DNA of 64,000 bases from Bugula neritina (lineage: Eukaryota; Bryozoa; Gymnolaemata; Cheilostomatida; Bugulidae). The position numbers and the translations under genes are program-made. The stretch spans positions 11,708,463 to 11,772,462 of the forward strand of contig OZ037770.1 of assembly GCA_964035545.1 (NCBI GenBank), given 5' to 3'. The notes under the pieces were generated by a model. That model was not told the DNA's origin and did not search any database. It worked only from the letters and a program-made list of their open reading frames with translations. Positions within the stretch are counted from its first letter, which is position 1. The number at the start of each line of letters is the position of its first letter. Of the stretch, positions 13,412 through 60,169 are shown piece after piece.

Positions 13412-16400
13412 GGCAGCATTTATCCTTTTTAAAGTTGGGCAGGTAAGATAGTGATAAAAACCCACTCTGCAGTTACCAATGCTCACACAAATACAAAGTA
13501 GCCTATAGCTAGGTAAGAATACTTTTTTCACCATATAAGCCAAAATACTTACAGTAGCAACGACATACTAGAACGTAATAATAAATACTCTGCAAAGGAA
13601 CTTTCCAATAAAAGGGAAAGCCTTAAGTAAACTATTTTTGTTTCTTAAAGCTTAATGCACTTGCTTTTATTAAGCTATCCCAGTGTGCAATGTAATCTCA
13701 AAATAAACAAATCATAAAAAAGCAATGTTATTGTGTTATTAGGTAGGCCCTATATATTGTTACTGCAACACAGTAAGTTCTTAGTTTTAAATGTTATCAT
13801 ATTTTATTGATTTTGGTCTTAAAAGGGTTGCATTTAAAGCAAGGAATTATGCATTAGCGTTTTCTAAAACAAATAGTTATAAAAAAGTTGATGGCAATAC
13901 AGCAAAAGTTGTTTACCTTTCACAATTAAATTCCTGTTTTTACTCTACATAACAATTCAATTTGATGCTAAAAATATTGTTAGAACCTGTATTGACAAAG
14001 CAGCACACTGTTCAGCTCACTTTAAAGTTCTCTTTGAGCTTTGAAAATATTTCAGCACTGTCCACGCCAAAAATAAAATAATCTACATTTTACAGCTTTA
14101 AAAAAATGTGAAAATGTCTTTGTATCTTGCAGCTGGCTAATAAGATTTTTTGTAACAGCCAGTAATAAAAAAATTTCCTTTTGTTACAATGTATGTATTG
14201 TAGAGGAATAGAAGCTGATCTATCTATAGTACCACTCCAGCACGGCATATTCAATATGCAATAATCAATAATACAATAATCAGAGTAATTATTAACTAGC
14301 TATAACAGTTACATAATTTTGGTTTGATATAAAATGGAAAAGAGCAGCAAAGTTGTTCTTGAGTTTCAAGATCATTATTGTTCTTTTAACAAATGTTATT
14401 ATTAGAGTTATTGATTTTTCTTATATGGTATTGGGTAGGCAAGCGTTTGCACATCAATTCACTTTAATAAATCAGTCATTGTGAACTGTATTCTTAATAC
14501 TTTGAAGCTATTTTTGTAGAGGACAAGTTTTATTTGCAGCAAAAATAATTGGCTGGTTTTCCAAAGTGCCTTGCTAAGGTTTTTGACTAAACATTTCAAT
14601 ATCTACATATTTATAAATACCTGTATGCTTAATATCAATATTTAAGCACTGATATCAGGTGCAGAAAACAATTTACAAAGATTTAAGCTTTAAGCTGGAT
14701 ATTATAATATACTTGAGCTCAACAAAGTCACTTATAATAATATATTATTTTTATTTAATTATATTTTAAATGTATACTAATTTTTTGAAGGAGCCTAATA
14801 ATAAACCTTAGCTTAAAAATTCTGCACTAAATAAAACAAGTTATATCAAATGGTTGAGCATTTATTACTCAAATAATATATTCTTTCTTTGTATGTTTTA
14901 TCCCAAAAAAGGTAAAAGGGTAATTACAATTCTTTGCTAAAAAAGAATTGCACTAAAGAGACAGCTTTTAAAGTTTCATAACTTCAAAATTTTTATTTAA
15001 AATGAAATGTTACCAACAATGCTCACTTACTTCCTGTGTAAAGGTAGCAGAGCCCAGATATTTTTCTAAACATCAGAAATTGATAGCTTCTGATGGCATA
15101 CCATGATGGAGGGTCAGACCTAAGAAAGACAGTGGTTTTTATTATGTAAAAATTTATCAATTTCAGCACAAAAAAATATCATTTTTCATAATATGATTTA
15201 TTGTTGTTATGGCATTCAGGAATTGTCTCTTCACAATTATGTTTACTATTCCCTTTATTTATGCTGTTTTGTTAATATACAGAGCAACAAATCTATAAAA
15301 AACTGATAAAAACTGTTAATAAAGTGAGAAAATCAAAATAAAAGAGTTTTTTTAATAACAGAAAAATGTGGAATCCCTAAAAGAAGCTGTATTCAATTTT
15401 GTGCCACAATAAAAGTAATAAACAACTGTTGAACTATTTCACCTTTATGAGAGCAGTCTAACCAACATAGTAACAAACAGTAGTGGCCCAGTGCAGCATT
15501 AAATTATCTGCAAAAAATAGCTAGCATATTTATTATTTGTTTAATTTTTGTGAGAAATAAAGCATAGAGCTTACGAGTCAAAGTTTGGAATGATGGATGA
15601 ATTATCTAACTCTTGAAAAATTTCAACGGCTTCTTCAAAACTGGAAACTGTAGCTGCATAATCCTGAAGGTTGTTTGAGCTACAGGCAGTGTCTAAATCA
15701 GATTCAAACACATTGTACCCTATACAGCTCACAGTTATGGCTTGTCCTGAACTTGAAAAGTTGAATGTTGTAGGTACATCTTCAACACATTTACCTGTAA
15801 ACAACAGCAACAATGACTGCAATATTATTATTCACAGTACAAATATGTTAAAATATCTAGTAGTTTGTGAATAATAACAAATGGAGTGCACTGTAGTACA
15901 TATATATTAAAAATAGCCCAATTACTTTTATGATATATTATAAATCTAATTCAAAATAATTAAGGCAACATACAAATTCGATAGTCAATTCCTAAATTCA
16001 TTTAGTTTTTTAAAATTTTATATAGCTAAAATTATTGCAAAAAAAGTTATTATCTCATAGTACACATTAACATTGATGTGTTTTTATATGATGTGATATT
16101 AGTAGCTTTTCAGCCAACAGAGATGTTTCCTTCTATACCCAACACGTTGCAATATTTGTCAGTCTAAGCATATCACATTAGCTCTGTACATATCCCATGA
16201 AATGTGAAACTTGAAACTTCCATACTATATGAACAATAAATCATATGAGAAATTCTTTCAAAAATTCACACCTTGCTTTATACCAATAGTGAAATTAATA
16301 GCCTCAAATTGAAAATTGGGAAACAAGTAAACAAAAACATTCTGATTGCATGGAAGTTTTAAAATTTCGAACTTGATCAAAATCTATTTTTCATTACATT

Positions 16401-18377
16401 TCTCCAAGTATAGTTAACGTGTACATTATATTTATCTTACCAGAATTATGTGTAGCTTTCACATAATCTAAAATATAAACTCAAGTATTAGAATAACAGA
16501 ACAAAAGATGCGAAGCAGTTATAAGGAAACAAAAATACTTAAACAAATTTTCATTATATTAGTGTGTGTATTAAGACTAAACAACTTTAAATGCAATGCT
16601 TATTTTGATAAATCGATTTTATCTTAGTAATCACTATTTCACTGTATTATAACCAAATAATAGGTTTTTTCAAGTTATTCATATAACTTTTTATACATTT
16701 GCTTTATTCTTTTACAATAAACTCACAATTAATCTATTATGGTAAACTGAAATAAAACAAATTAAAGTGATGACTGCAGCTAGTGAAAAACAATCATTAA
16801 GTTGTGCATAAACTAGCCATTTCAGCATATTAGCACTCAAAATACTTGATTTAAATTTTTAATGTCAATACAAAATAACTCTAAAGTTACTCAAAAATTA
16901 AAAAACAGTTTTTATAGTCAACTGTTACCGTAAAAAGTTGATAAAGTAAGCACTAAGAAAGTATACAATTATATGAGGATTGGCTTGAATGATGCGCGTC
17001 AGATGAGTAAATGGATATAAATGTCAATTGCATTTTTATACAATAGAAAACTTAGAATTGACTGATTCTGCTATAATATTTTTATAAAAGCATAGAAATT
17101 GACTAGAATTAAGCATCAAGTTATAGAAACACAAACGTCTCATAACTCACACTGTTTGTGAACTTTATTACAATGATGTACTGCAAAGTATTTGTATAAT
17201 TGGTGATTTTTTCTAATCATAGAAAAATGCACCGCATCTTTAGTTAAATGTATTTTCAAAAGCATGATTTAAAACTTTTGCAGCAACAAAATGGTGCTGA
17301 GATGGCACTAGATAATTGGTTTAGCATGTGAATATCTCCCAGCTGCAGTAGATACAACATATCAAAGCAAGACGATGTACGATCATTATGCCAAAAATTT
17401 GTATTCATATAAACAGCAACAATAATTATATTGTGTTTTAGCTATTTGTATTAAGAGTTTATTATTTATATTGTATTCTCTTTTTATTTGGGTCTTTTTA
17501 TTAGTCTCTGGTCACAAGAATTGGCCTCCCTTGTGCAAATAAATTAAATCAATAATAGTGTTTCTTTTATTATTGAATAACAGATTCAATCAATACGAGT
17601 TAATTAATTTTAGTTTCTTTTTAACCTTTTGTATAGCTATAGAATAATAGACTGCTATATACATATGTACTGCAGCCCTGGTTTTATATGTAAAAGAAAT
17701 TCATTTTTTAAGGTATGAATTTAAGAGAATCAAATAAAAAATGTTTAAATGAAAACTGCTTTTTTATCGCCTTCTAAATTGATTCCTCAAAAATCAATTT
17801 TAATGCAGCATTAGCATAATGTTTGGGATGTGAGAAACAAATTATTTGTCAACACTTTCACTACAAGTGCTTGCAGGTGCTAGTTTTGCAAACACCCATG
17901 CATGACAGGTGATTGCAGGTACTAGTTTTGCAAACACCCATGCATGACAGGTGCTTGCAGGTACTAGTTTTGCAGAGACCCATGCATGCTAGGTGCTTGC
18001 AGCTGCCTTGAAGGGCCTACGGATGTGAAAATATTATTTTCAATGTTTTGCGGGTGCTCTCTAGACCAAATTTACAATAGTTGCAGTTTGCTAACAATTA
18101 AATATTTAATACAATTTCTGACTTCTAAGAAAAGTAATATGTTGTGTATGTGTGGGACCTAATAATAATAATCTTTTTTTATAAAAATAAACTTTAAAAA
18201 GTTTTAAATAAGCTCATATTACGTTTGCAACAAAATTAAATTATGTTTCTCAATTCTTATAAATACAAGCTCAAAATATTTTTTGTTTTTATACTCATAT
18301 TGCATCTACGTACCTGGTATGTAACAGATCACTATTACTACAAGTAAACTGAAAGCAAAGTTCTTCAATGTCGTCAT
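38..18377 (-). CDS. Gene B: polycystin-1-like paralogue, 3' part outside the window
   Basis: This is a second copy of the gene A family, transcribed leftwards. Twenty-four exons give 5200 nt (1733 codons plus one base) from the start codon at 18377 to a GTATGT donor at 37. Order: signal peptide, microexon, six-Cys unit 1, two short Ser/Thr exons, a 580-codon repeat exon, six-Cys unit 2, GAIN-like region, Cys-less GPS segment, TM1, PLAT, and the start of TM2. Exons 38-187, 726-823, 979-1233, 1725-1879, 2174-2344, 2886-3119, 3475-3668, 4145-4307, 4789-5016, 5445-5672, 5870-6037 and 6341-6478 have exactly the lengths of their gene A partners. The channel and ZU5-like half should lie left of position 1. 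No in-frame stop or frameshift was seen, so it is probably functional. Confidence 0.86.
1725..2344 (-). CDS. Gene B PLAT domain (exons 2174-2344, 1725-1879)
   Basis: WEFLPVIHNEPDDKF, EFDTKLFCVLYGENGKT and IGSVTHIHLWTRARDDRDSL define a PLAT domain directly after TM1. It is the membrane-proximal lipid- or protein-binding domain of the family. The second exon differs from gene A at few positions, the first at many. Confidence 0.9.
2483..2580 (+). mobile_element. tRNA-derived SINE, family 1, copy 1
   Basis: Contains an A-box-like TGGTGTAATGGTTAGCA and a B-box GTTCGAATCCC with a GGGGGCAA tail and TATTTTTCA. The stems pair poorly, and related copies with the same flanking GAGTTTACC head lie at 22462 and 46980, so this is a SINE head rather than a working tRNA. 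Confidence 0.55.
2886..3119 (-). CDS. Gene B Cys-less GPS-like segment and TM1
   Basis: Nearly identical to the gene A exon at 39020. It carries SNFMGSMTSDLFIPPNTIDF, then TM1 and RRLDVRDYKR. The GPS cysteines and cleavage triad are missing here too, so the loss predates or has been shared between the copies. Confidence 0.8.
3180..3355 (-). mobile_element. tRNA-derived SINE, family 2, copy 1
   Basis: The minus strand shares the conserved body GATGTTAGGAAAAGCATCC with copies at 20755, 23878, 40625, 58370 and 63270, and also CTCACAGAGGTAG-like sequence further along. Degenerate. Intronic in gene B. Confidence 0.45.
3475..6478 (-). CDS. Gene B GAIN-like region (6 exons)
   Basis: Exons 6341-6478, 5870-6037, 5445-5672, 4789-5016, 4145-4307 and 3475-3668. 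Same features as in gene A: Ala-rich helices (GAVETLDKIFSKAEGG), the TMGTAVAGALSNTDPAVTL stretch, VFVSIPGEENSYTVRC and the tetrabasic SRKKRA. The 6341 exon has diverged strongly from gene A while the 3475-5672 exons are close to identical. A CA-rich repeat fills the intron at 3710-3915. Confidence 0.65.
3710..3915. repeat. CT/CA microsatellite
   Basis: TCTC-rich start, then interrupted CACACG repeats. Intronic in gene B. Open frames over it are artefacts. Confidence 0.9.
6713..8525 (-). CDS. Gene B six-Cys unit 2 and Thr linker (exons 8422-8525, 7949-8052, 7571-7671, 6713-7047)
   Basis: Landmarks: SSCAGVSISGYYCIDRAYY, SDVCALAAPK, STSALEIFELLSTHIF, MFSNGKEGNPDSDYV, PGNCYFYYN, then KSEPCSTTSPSARIICNGTE. 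It ends in a TTPTTTLNVTTPSTTP-type linker and IDNFLNDLGLE. First three exons match gene A in length. The last exon is 335 nt against 167 nt in gene A because the Thr-rich linker is longer. The reading frame stays open upstream of the 7047 acceptor to an ATG at 7168 with a hydrophobic start. Confidence 0.75.
8360..8397. repeat. CG/CA microsatellite
   Basis: CGCGCGCG then CACACACA just upstream (in genomic order) of gene B exon 8422. Intronic. Confidence 0.8.
9160..10899 (-). CDS. Gene B giant acidic Ser/Thr repeat exon
   Basis: A 1740-nt phase 1-1 exon encodes 580 codons made almost wholly of about 50 copies of an 11-residue unit, typically TTEDSQSTDAL or TSKDSQFTDAL. A higher-order unit of five repeats (55 residues, 165 bp) recurs at least three times. 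I chose the acceptor ATTATTCACAG at 10900 because it keeps phase 1 and matches the start of the 11069 exon; the open frame extends 40 bp further up. The stalk is acidic and Ser/Thr-rich, so probably extended and O-glycosylated. Unlike gene A's TTTPTTTSTT, it is low in Pro. Confidence 0.75.
11069..12119 (-). CDS. Gene B two short Ser/Thr exons (12054-12119, 11069-11116)
   Basis: 66 nt and 48 nt, both phase 1-1, encode SSSTSSDALASDAATNALSD and SLSTSTSDATTNALS. The two are homologous to each other and to the first residues of the next large exon, so they look like serial exon duplicates that extend the stalk. Borders: TTTTGCAG/GTGAGTCTT and TTTACAG/GTGAGTTTT. An 11-bp minisatellite fills the intron between them. 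Confidence 0.65.
11330..11885. repeat. 11-bp minisatellite (CTACCCTTTAT)
   Basis: About 550 bp of near-perfect CTACCCTTTAT units with GTT and AAC variants, in a gene B intron between short Ser/Thr exons. No coding role. Confidence 0.85.
13120..15794 (-). CDS. Gene B six-Cys unit 1 (exons 15575-15794, 15031-15119, 13120-13239)
   Basis: Landmarks: GKCVEDVPTTFNFSS, ITVSCIGYNVF, DTACSS, YAATVSSFEEAVEIFQEL, then SWYAIRSYQFLMF and GLCYLYTG, then IESIQCRDSNGKFP and VGVICSDTYVE. The spacing of six cysteines matches gene A unit 1 and both copies of unit 2. Extracellular, function unknown. The intron between the last two exons holds an Ala-type CAG repeat at about 13340-13410 that is not part of the coding sequence. 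Confidence 0.75.
13345..13415. repeat. CAG trinucleotide repeat
   Basis: GCAGCA units, about 20, with two interruptions. They lie in a gene B intron; the poly-Ala frame across them has no splice support. Confidence 0.85.
16441..16467 (-). CDS. Gene B microexon 2 (27 nt)
   Basis: Between ATATTTTAG and GTAAGATAA lie 27 nt that encode DYVKATHNS, phase 1-1. The gene A partner is 21 nt with shared A-T-H residues. It joins the signal peptide to unit 1. Confidence 0.65.
17860..18005. repeat. About 53-bp minisatellite, 2.5 units
   Basis: Repeated AGGTACTAGTTTTGCAAACA and CCCATGCATGACAGGTG, in gene B intron 1. Confidence 0.75.
18314..18377 (-). CDS. Gene B exon 1: signal peptide
   Basis: ATG at 18377 begins MTTLKNFAFSLLVVIVICYI, a classic signal peptide, followed by a GTACGT donor in phase 1. 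It corresponds to the gene A exon at 56930 in phase and role, but its sequence is different. Confidence 0.8.
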
Positions 18378-18685
18378 TATAATTAACTTCTGGTAGGATC
18401 TCATAAAATTAGTTTCTAGCGGCAATCTAAAAGTAAACGCAGCACTTAAATATTTTTGAATTTGTATTTTGATTATTTAAAAAACAAACTGATACCACCT
18501 GTTTTGATTGTGATTTGATTCTGATTTGGTAAAACTAATAAATGCTTTTAATAAGAAGCTGAATTATGCTTCATAAATTAAAATCATCATCATTTCAATT
18601 TTTTTAGCGCAAATACAATATTGTTATGCTTTCTAAACCTCAAAACCGGCTAAATAAACTGGATTAATTAAAATAAACAATATAT

Positions 18686-18780
<95 letters not shown>

Positions 18781-20062
18781 AAAGGAAGGCCATGTGTTAT
18801 TTTGTTGTACTGGAACCTGGTGAAAAATATTGCTTTCAATTTAATAAATTGTACTATAATAAAAGAAAAATGCAACATCATAAACTATAAAATAGGAGTG
18901 AATAATAAATGACACTCTAACTAATCTTGTGACAATTGTTATTTCCAATTTTACCACTAGATATCGATATAAAATTTCAAATGAGTAGGTCTAAAAGCTA
19001 GAGATTTCTCTTATGCTATGTACTGCTTAATGCATGTCTACCCATTTAGTCTTGATTGTTAAGTATCAATGCTATTGTGTAACTGAGTTTTGGAAAATAG
19101 TAAAAACTTTGTCAAGTCAAACTTATAGGTCATTTCACATGTATAGAGTTCATTCTTTTAAGATTTGTTTCAAGCTTTAATTAAATTGGAAACAAAAATT
19201 TAGCATGCAATGAATGCAGTATTGTCAATAACTGCAAAATAACATATTTGCAATATTCAAACTATTTTCTATAAGATATTGCAATAGCTAAATTATAAAG
19301 CAACAGGAAACACGTTTGAGCCAAGAATTATAAAAATTCTTTTTTTGATCAAATACTTTTTTACGAAAATTTGTATAAGTCTACCTTGTGATTGTCAAAA
19401 AACAAAAGCATTTAATTTGAACAGGCTGATTTATTTACAATTTTTATTGCTACATTTCAACATGCTTGCAACCAAATAGCTGAAATTCAGATAGCCTTAC
19501 TTAAGGTACTAATCCAGTTTTCTTTGAATAAGCTATCTAAAAATAATATACTTCAAACTAACTAACTTAAAATACAACACAAAATATAGAGCTGTAAACT
19601 TACTTTTTTAAGTAAATACATTAGTTTTCTCAATCCGAGATGTTTTTCAATTTACCGGGTTTCTATTTTAGCAAGGAACCAGTAGTATTAGCAGCTGTAT
19701 ATGTAAATGGTTACTGTTGAGTTACCTGATCGTAGATTAGCAGTTATTCACACAATATAACAATAGCATTTGAGAGAGAGGGGGGGGGGGTAAATAATAC
19801 CCTCTATAAATCAATATGTGTATACAAGACTTTGTTTTCTATAATAATTATAGAAAGTTTTGTTGTAAAACACATTGGTACACAACAAACAAAAATACAA
19901 TGCATACTCAGCTGCACTGTCTAATGATTATAGCTATGTAGCCCTATCAAAACTCTTTTTGCATATCTGTTTTAAACATCTCAATGCTGGTGCTATGATG
20001 TACATTTTTTTACTCTATGACATTTTAGCTCAATAAAATGAATTCAATATGTACCGTAGCCC
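18378..20062. other. Spacer upstream of gene B
   Basis: AT-rich, with a (TA)n run and a G run near 19777. It should contain the promoter of gene B, but I saw no TATA box or other site convincing enough to name. No coding potential. Confidence 0.5.
18689..18778. repeat. (TA)n microsatellite
   Basis: Pure TA run of about 90 bp in the spacer upstream of gene B. Confidence 0.9.
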
Positions 20063-20754
20063 TTTAATATACTGAGGTATATCAATTAAATAACGAAACG
20101 AAGAACAGACAACTCCAAAGTATAAAAAATCATAACTCTCTTATATCAGTATTTCAATTGCAGTCATTTATTGTTTGTTTACAAGTTAACATGTTATTGT
20201 AGATACAGCAACCAAAAATAAAGAAAAATTATTTTTGTGCCTCATATTAACCTTTACTGGCAAATATTCCTAAAAAGTCCCATAATGCTTTGCAATCTAT
20301 ATAGATCCGGATAACATCAAAATTTATGTGCAATAAAATTTGATCTGTGAATCACAGTTTTCTTTGCTTTTAAATATTTAAACTTTAAAAATACAAAAAG
20401 TTTTAATTCATTTAATTAAAGCAAATTGATAGTTAAAAATCTAATTATACAAAAAAAACTTATATCTTAGTTGGCTATCAGATAAAACTAGAAATTCAAT
20501 GACAAACTGACCAGTAAGTCTGACAATTTGCTGATTGAGCCACAAAACTACACAAACTAAACAAACTGATTTTTAGCTAAATTGTAATTTGATAAAAAAA
20601 ATTTCCTAAATGAATTAATTACGAGTGTTGCACAAAGTTTTAGCTACAGCAAAGATGATTTAAACTATTTATTTACTTTGCTCACAAAGTTGGATTTTCT
20701 GCTCATATAAAAAACTCATAGAAAGGAAATTATTTTCAAAGCGGCTAGAGCTTT

Positions 20755-20890
20755 ATTTATATGTGGCAGAGGAGCAATTTTGACTAGATACTCTTCCTAG
20801 CATCACCAGTGGTCTTTGTCAGGGCTCGAACCCATGACTTTGTGTTTACTAAGCTGAACACTCTAACCCCTAGACTACGACTGTTCCTTC
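20755..20890 (-). mobile_element. SINE family 2, copy 2 (clear A and B boxes)
   Basis: Minus strand: TAGTCTAGGGGTTAGAGTG as A box and GGGTTCGAGCCC as B box, then GGTGATGCTAGGAAGAG. It lies in the 3' flank of gene A, and a matching copy is at the same place 3' of gene C, so it was inserted before that duplication. Confidence 0.6.
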
Positions 20891-21253
20891 ATATGTCTGT
20901 TTATATTGCATGTTCTAATTAGGTAACAATTGTGTGAAGGTAAAATACTTGTTCTAATTGTCTCAGCTACCTTTCTTAGGTCTGTCTGGTAGCAGTTGAA
21001 TAATTTTTTTACGTTCAATTGCCAATGTGCAAAAGAATAACTACAGCTGGCACTTTGAAGGCAAATATTATTTATTATCAAATCATATGTTTTATTAGAA
21101 AGCATGAGGTAAAAGATAATTATCTTGGCTTATAAAAATAAAGACAGATTGCATTAATTATTGCATAAAGACATCTTTTTAGAAAGAAGTGATAATACGG
21201 AAGAAATGCAAAAAATATATAATCACAATAAAAACCTATTTATGAATAACAAT

Positions 21254-21259
21254 TTTATT
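21254..21259 (-). promoter_or_regulatory. Candidate poly(A) signal of gene A
   Basis: AATAAA on the minus strand, about 200 bp after the stop. The hexamer is also present at the matching place 3' of gene C (near 63753-63758), which supports it. Confidence 0.45.
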
Positions 21260-21457
21260 ATATTTGAGGTTTCAAAAGTGCACTGCAAATTCAATGTCAT
21301 TTGAAAACAACTTTTCCCTCATTGCATTATTATTCATATTTCAATTTGCCATAAGAAGATTTCATTATATATATAATAGTAGAATGCATAATTAGCTTTT
21401 AAAAATGAGCATATAATATGTAATGAAAATATTTAATAAGAATGTTTTGAGGATACA

Positions 21458-56987
<35,530 letters not shown>

Positions 56988-57526
56988 TACGTTATAGATT
57001 ATCCAATCAATACTTAGAAAGTAGATGTTTCAATATCAGCTACAAAAAATGTTTATGCTATTGTAAAAATAAAGGAAGATATTTTTTGCATTCTTACAGC
57101 TGTAAAGGAGACAAAGTTTCATACTTTGCTTTGAATATCTATATGCATGTCATTATCATTAAGCTTTTGTCAAAGTCATTTTGAGTTTAGCCAGTTATAT
57201 ATCATATAATGTATACAAAATAATATGCTTTACGAGATTATTTGAATTACAATTGATTGGTAAAATTAGCAATTTTAGTCTGCAATTTAAAGAAGTGTGC
57301 CAAAAATACTTAATACTGCCATAATTTTATTTCAAAAACAATTAAAAGTCGAAATTACTGACAGCTAATAAAGCACCTACTTTGGCAGTTATTTTATGCT
57401 GTCATACAAACAATGCAATTAGCCTATTAACAATCTTAAGGTATCAGTCAGGGGCATTGCATAAGGTAAAAGACAATGTGATATAATCAATATGTATTCT
57501 CTAATTATAATAAACATGATGACAAG

Positions 57527-59380
57527 AACGTGCACGCTGTGCATGATGAGATAAATAAATGTAACATTTTCTACTTAGTTTAGCTGAAATGAACAATGAT
57601 AAGTTGACTAATCTTTATGAAAGAATCGTGAGCCTGCTTGGTTAGATAAACTCTATAGTTACATTATGCCAGCTGGAATTGATATTACAGCTTATTATAA
57701 ATATTTGATAAGCTTCTTTGTCTAAATGCAAAGTAATATTATGAAAGTATTCAAATTTTAACTTAAATTTGTTTCCAAATATTAAGGTAATGGAATATTC
57801 GTATACCAACATTTTTCAAAATCAGCAAATAGTATTGGAAAGAATTGATGTGATACTGTATGTAATAGCTGTTGTGGTAGACACAGTTTGTTGTGTTAAC
57901 TGTAATCATTAAAAGTGATAGTCAAATGAATGATATTAAATGTTTTACATCTTATTATAAATATTCTAGAACAAACTAATATCTCTAAATGTATAATTTT
58001 GTAAACAAAAATTATAGCTTTGTTGGTAATTATAAATGCTTCAATGCCCATGTAGAATTTCATATAAGTTCATATAATATCTATTTAATGTTAGTATATC
58101 TGCTAGCAATTACAAATATACTTTCTAAAGAATATCAAACCAATACTGTTTTGTTTATAGCTATAGTAAAGTTTGTAAAGACTTCATCTTACTGAATGCT
58201 GGATGCTGCTTTATAAGAAAGTAGAGTACGTGTTATTTCACTGTAGTTATTGTTAAGTGTAACAACACAAGGCACACATGCTTACAAAGAGGTTAAGAAA
58301 CTCACATGTTTCAAGCCCTAATATACTTAAAAGGTATGATGTAGACTTTAAAGTAAGCTGAGGGTAGTGACAGAGGAAATTATATGACAGGATGCTCTTC
58401 ATAGCATATCCAATGTTGCTGTCGGAATTCAAACTTATAAGTTTGATTACACTAAGTCAATGCTTTAACCACTATAGACCATATCACCGTTCTCTCAGTT
58501 AACTACAATGTAAAGACACAGTATTATATGAAGTGAAAAGTATCAGGTGATGGAAAACATAAAAGTTTGCTAATTACCTAGTAAGTAGCAGGTTGGAAAT
58601 GAAATTCAGTTTCCTCTGTAATTTATATTGAAAAAAATTCAAAATATAAAACTGAAAATTAACAAAAATTTTGAAATATAAATCAACAGCTGATTTAAAA
58701 ACATGGCTTCTATATTGCTGGTAAATAGTGTTACAATAAAGCAACTAATATGTTAGCAAATAATTTAATTTCGATGCCAATAGTATATCAAGTATTATGC
58801 AGAAGCCAATCTAAACTGTTCTGATTCACCACTAGGTACTAAAATATTCAAAAAAATTTTACAAAAAGAAGTATTGCTTACTTTTAAAATTGGACGTTGT
58901 TTGAATGAAAAACTAAACTCTTTATTGAATAGAAAAAAAAACTGTAACACCTTTACGTAATAAATGGGGTCTTTAAGACTTGGCTGTGAAATTTTATTGC
59001 ATTAAATCTAAGAATTTATTGCGTGTGTTTTAAAGAGAAATGTTTTTTAACAAGCTTTATAATTAGCTTCCACGGTTAGTTAGTTTATTTACAACTTTAT
59101 CGTAATTTTATACAAGAAAGCCATTCTAAATATTACAGTAGTCAAAGTCCAAAAAAATAGTAAAGAAACCTTAAAAACTTATTTTAGTGTCTAAAGTGTC
59201 ACAGGCTCTTTTATCTCACAAATTAAGTGCCAGAAAAAGAAAATAAAGTGCACATATATGTAATCGAGCTTTTATTTTTACTTATTATTTCATGCTGCAG
59301 TTGTAACCAAAAAACCATGATGATTTTAAATTAAAAATATTTTCAGTCTTGAAAGTGAAGCATAATTGCTACAGCTTATA
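57527..59380. other. Spacer between the two copies of exon 1
   Basis: AT-rich, no convincing exon; holds one degenerate family 2 SINE. If the exon at 59445 is used, this is intron. Confidence 0.5.
58370..58495 (-). mobile_element. SINE family 2, degenerate copy
   Basis: The minus strand has a GGTTAAAGCATTGAC A-box region, a decayed B box and GAAGAGCATCCTGTCATA. Intergenic. Confidence 0.4.
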
Positions 59381-60050
59381 GTGTAAAAAGAGATGGTAAA
59401 TGAATTAAAGTTGTATTTTGTTTAGCAACTCACTTATAACATACCTTGCATAAGAAGGATTACCAACATGAAACTGACAATGAGCTTGGAGACTGGCATC
59501 ATCACATTATAGATTATCCAATCAATACTTCATTGTTTAGAAAATAGATATTTCAATAGTAAACAGCTACAAAAAATGTTTAAGCTACCGTAAAACTAAA
59601 TGAAAATATTTTATGCCGCTTATAGCTGTAAAGGAGACAAAGTTTCATACTTTGCTTTGAATATCTATATGCATGTCATTATCATTAAGCTTTTGTCAAA
59701 GTGATTTTGAGTTTAGCCGGTTGTATATCATATAATGTATACAAAATAATATGCTTTACGACATTATTTGAATAACAATTGATTGGTAAATTAGCAATTT
59801 TAGTCTGCAATTTAAGGAAGTGTACCAAAAATACTTAATACTGCCATAAGTTTATTTCAAAAACAATTAAAAGTCGAAATTACTGACAGCTAATAAAGCA
59901 CCTACTTTGGCAGTTATTTTATGCTGTCATACAAACAATGCAATCAGCCTATTAACAATCTTAAGGAGTCAGTCAAAGGCATTGCGTAAGGCAAAAGACA
60001 ATGTAATATAATCAATATGTATTCTCTAATTACAACAAACATGACGACAA
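59381..60050. repeat. Direct duplication around gene A exon 1 (copy 2)
   Basis: Same block as 56863-57526; because upstream sequence is included, the promoter may also be duplicated. Confidence 0.8.
59445..59502 (-). CDS. Duplicate signal-peptide exon upstream of gene A (alternative first exon?)
   Basis: The sequence reads MMPVSKLIVSFMLVILLMQ followed by a GTATGT donor in phase 1, the same length and phase as the exon at 56930. It sits in a roughly 660-bp direct duplication. Start, frame and donor are all intact, and it lies in the correct orientation to splice into gene A's exon at 52597. It may be a second promoter with an alternative first exon, or a non-transcribed copy; the sequence does not decide. 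Confidence 0.55.
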
Positions 60051-60169
60051 ATTATTATAATTATAATATAATTATAATTATATTATAATTATATTAATTA
60101 TATAATGAAGTAATTTATCACAAAACCTATGCTGCATCAGAATACATATAACATTTTTATACTTACCTG

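Noticed and set aside
13283-13543. Poly-Ala ORF
   Set aside because: CAG repeat in an intron with no usable splice sites in phase with the neighbouring exons.
57989-58195. Plus-strand ORF of 68 residues
   Set aside because: AT-rich random frame without domain, splice or conservation signals. Similar for 62721-63011, where the duplicate region at 20063 does not keep the frame.
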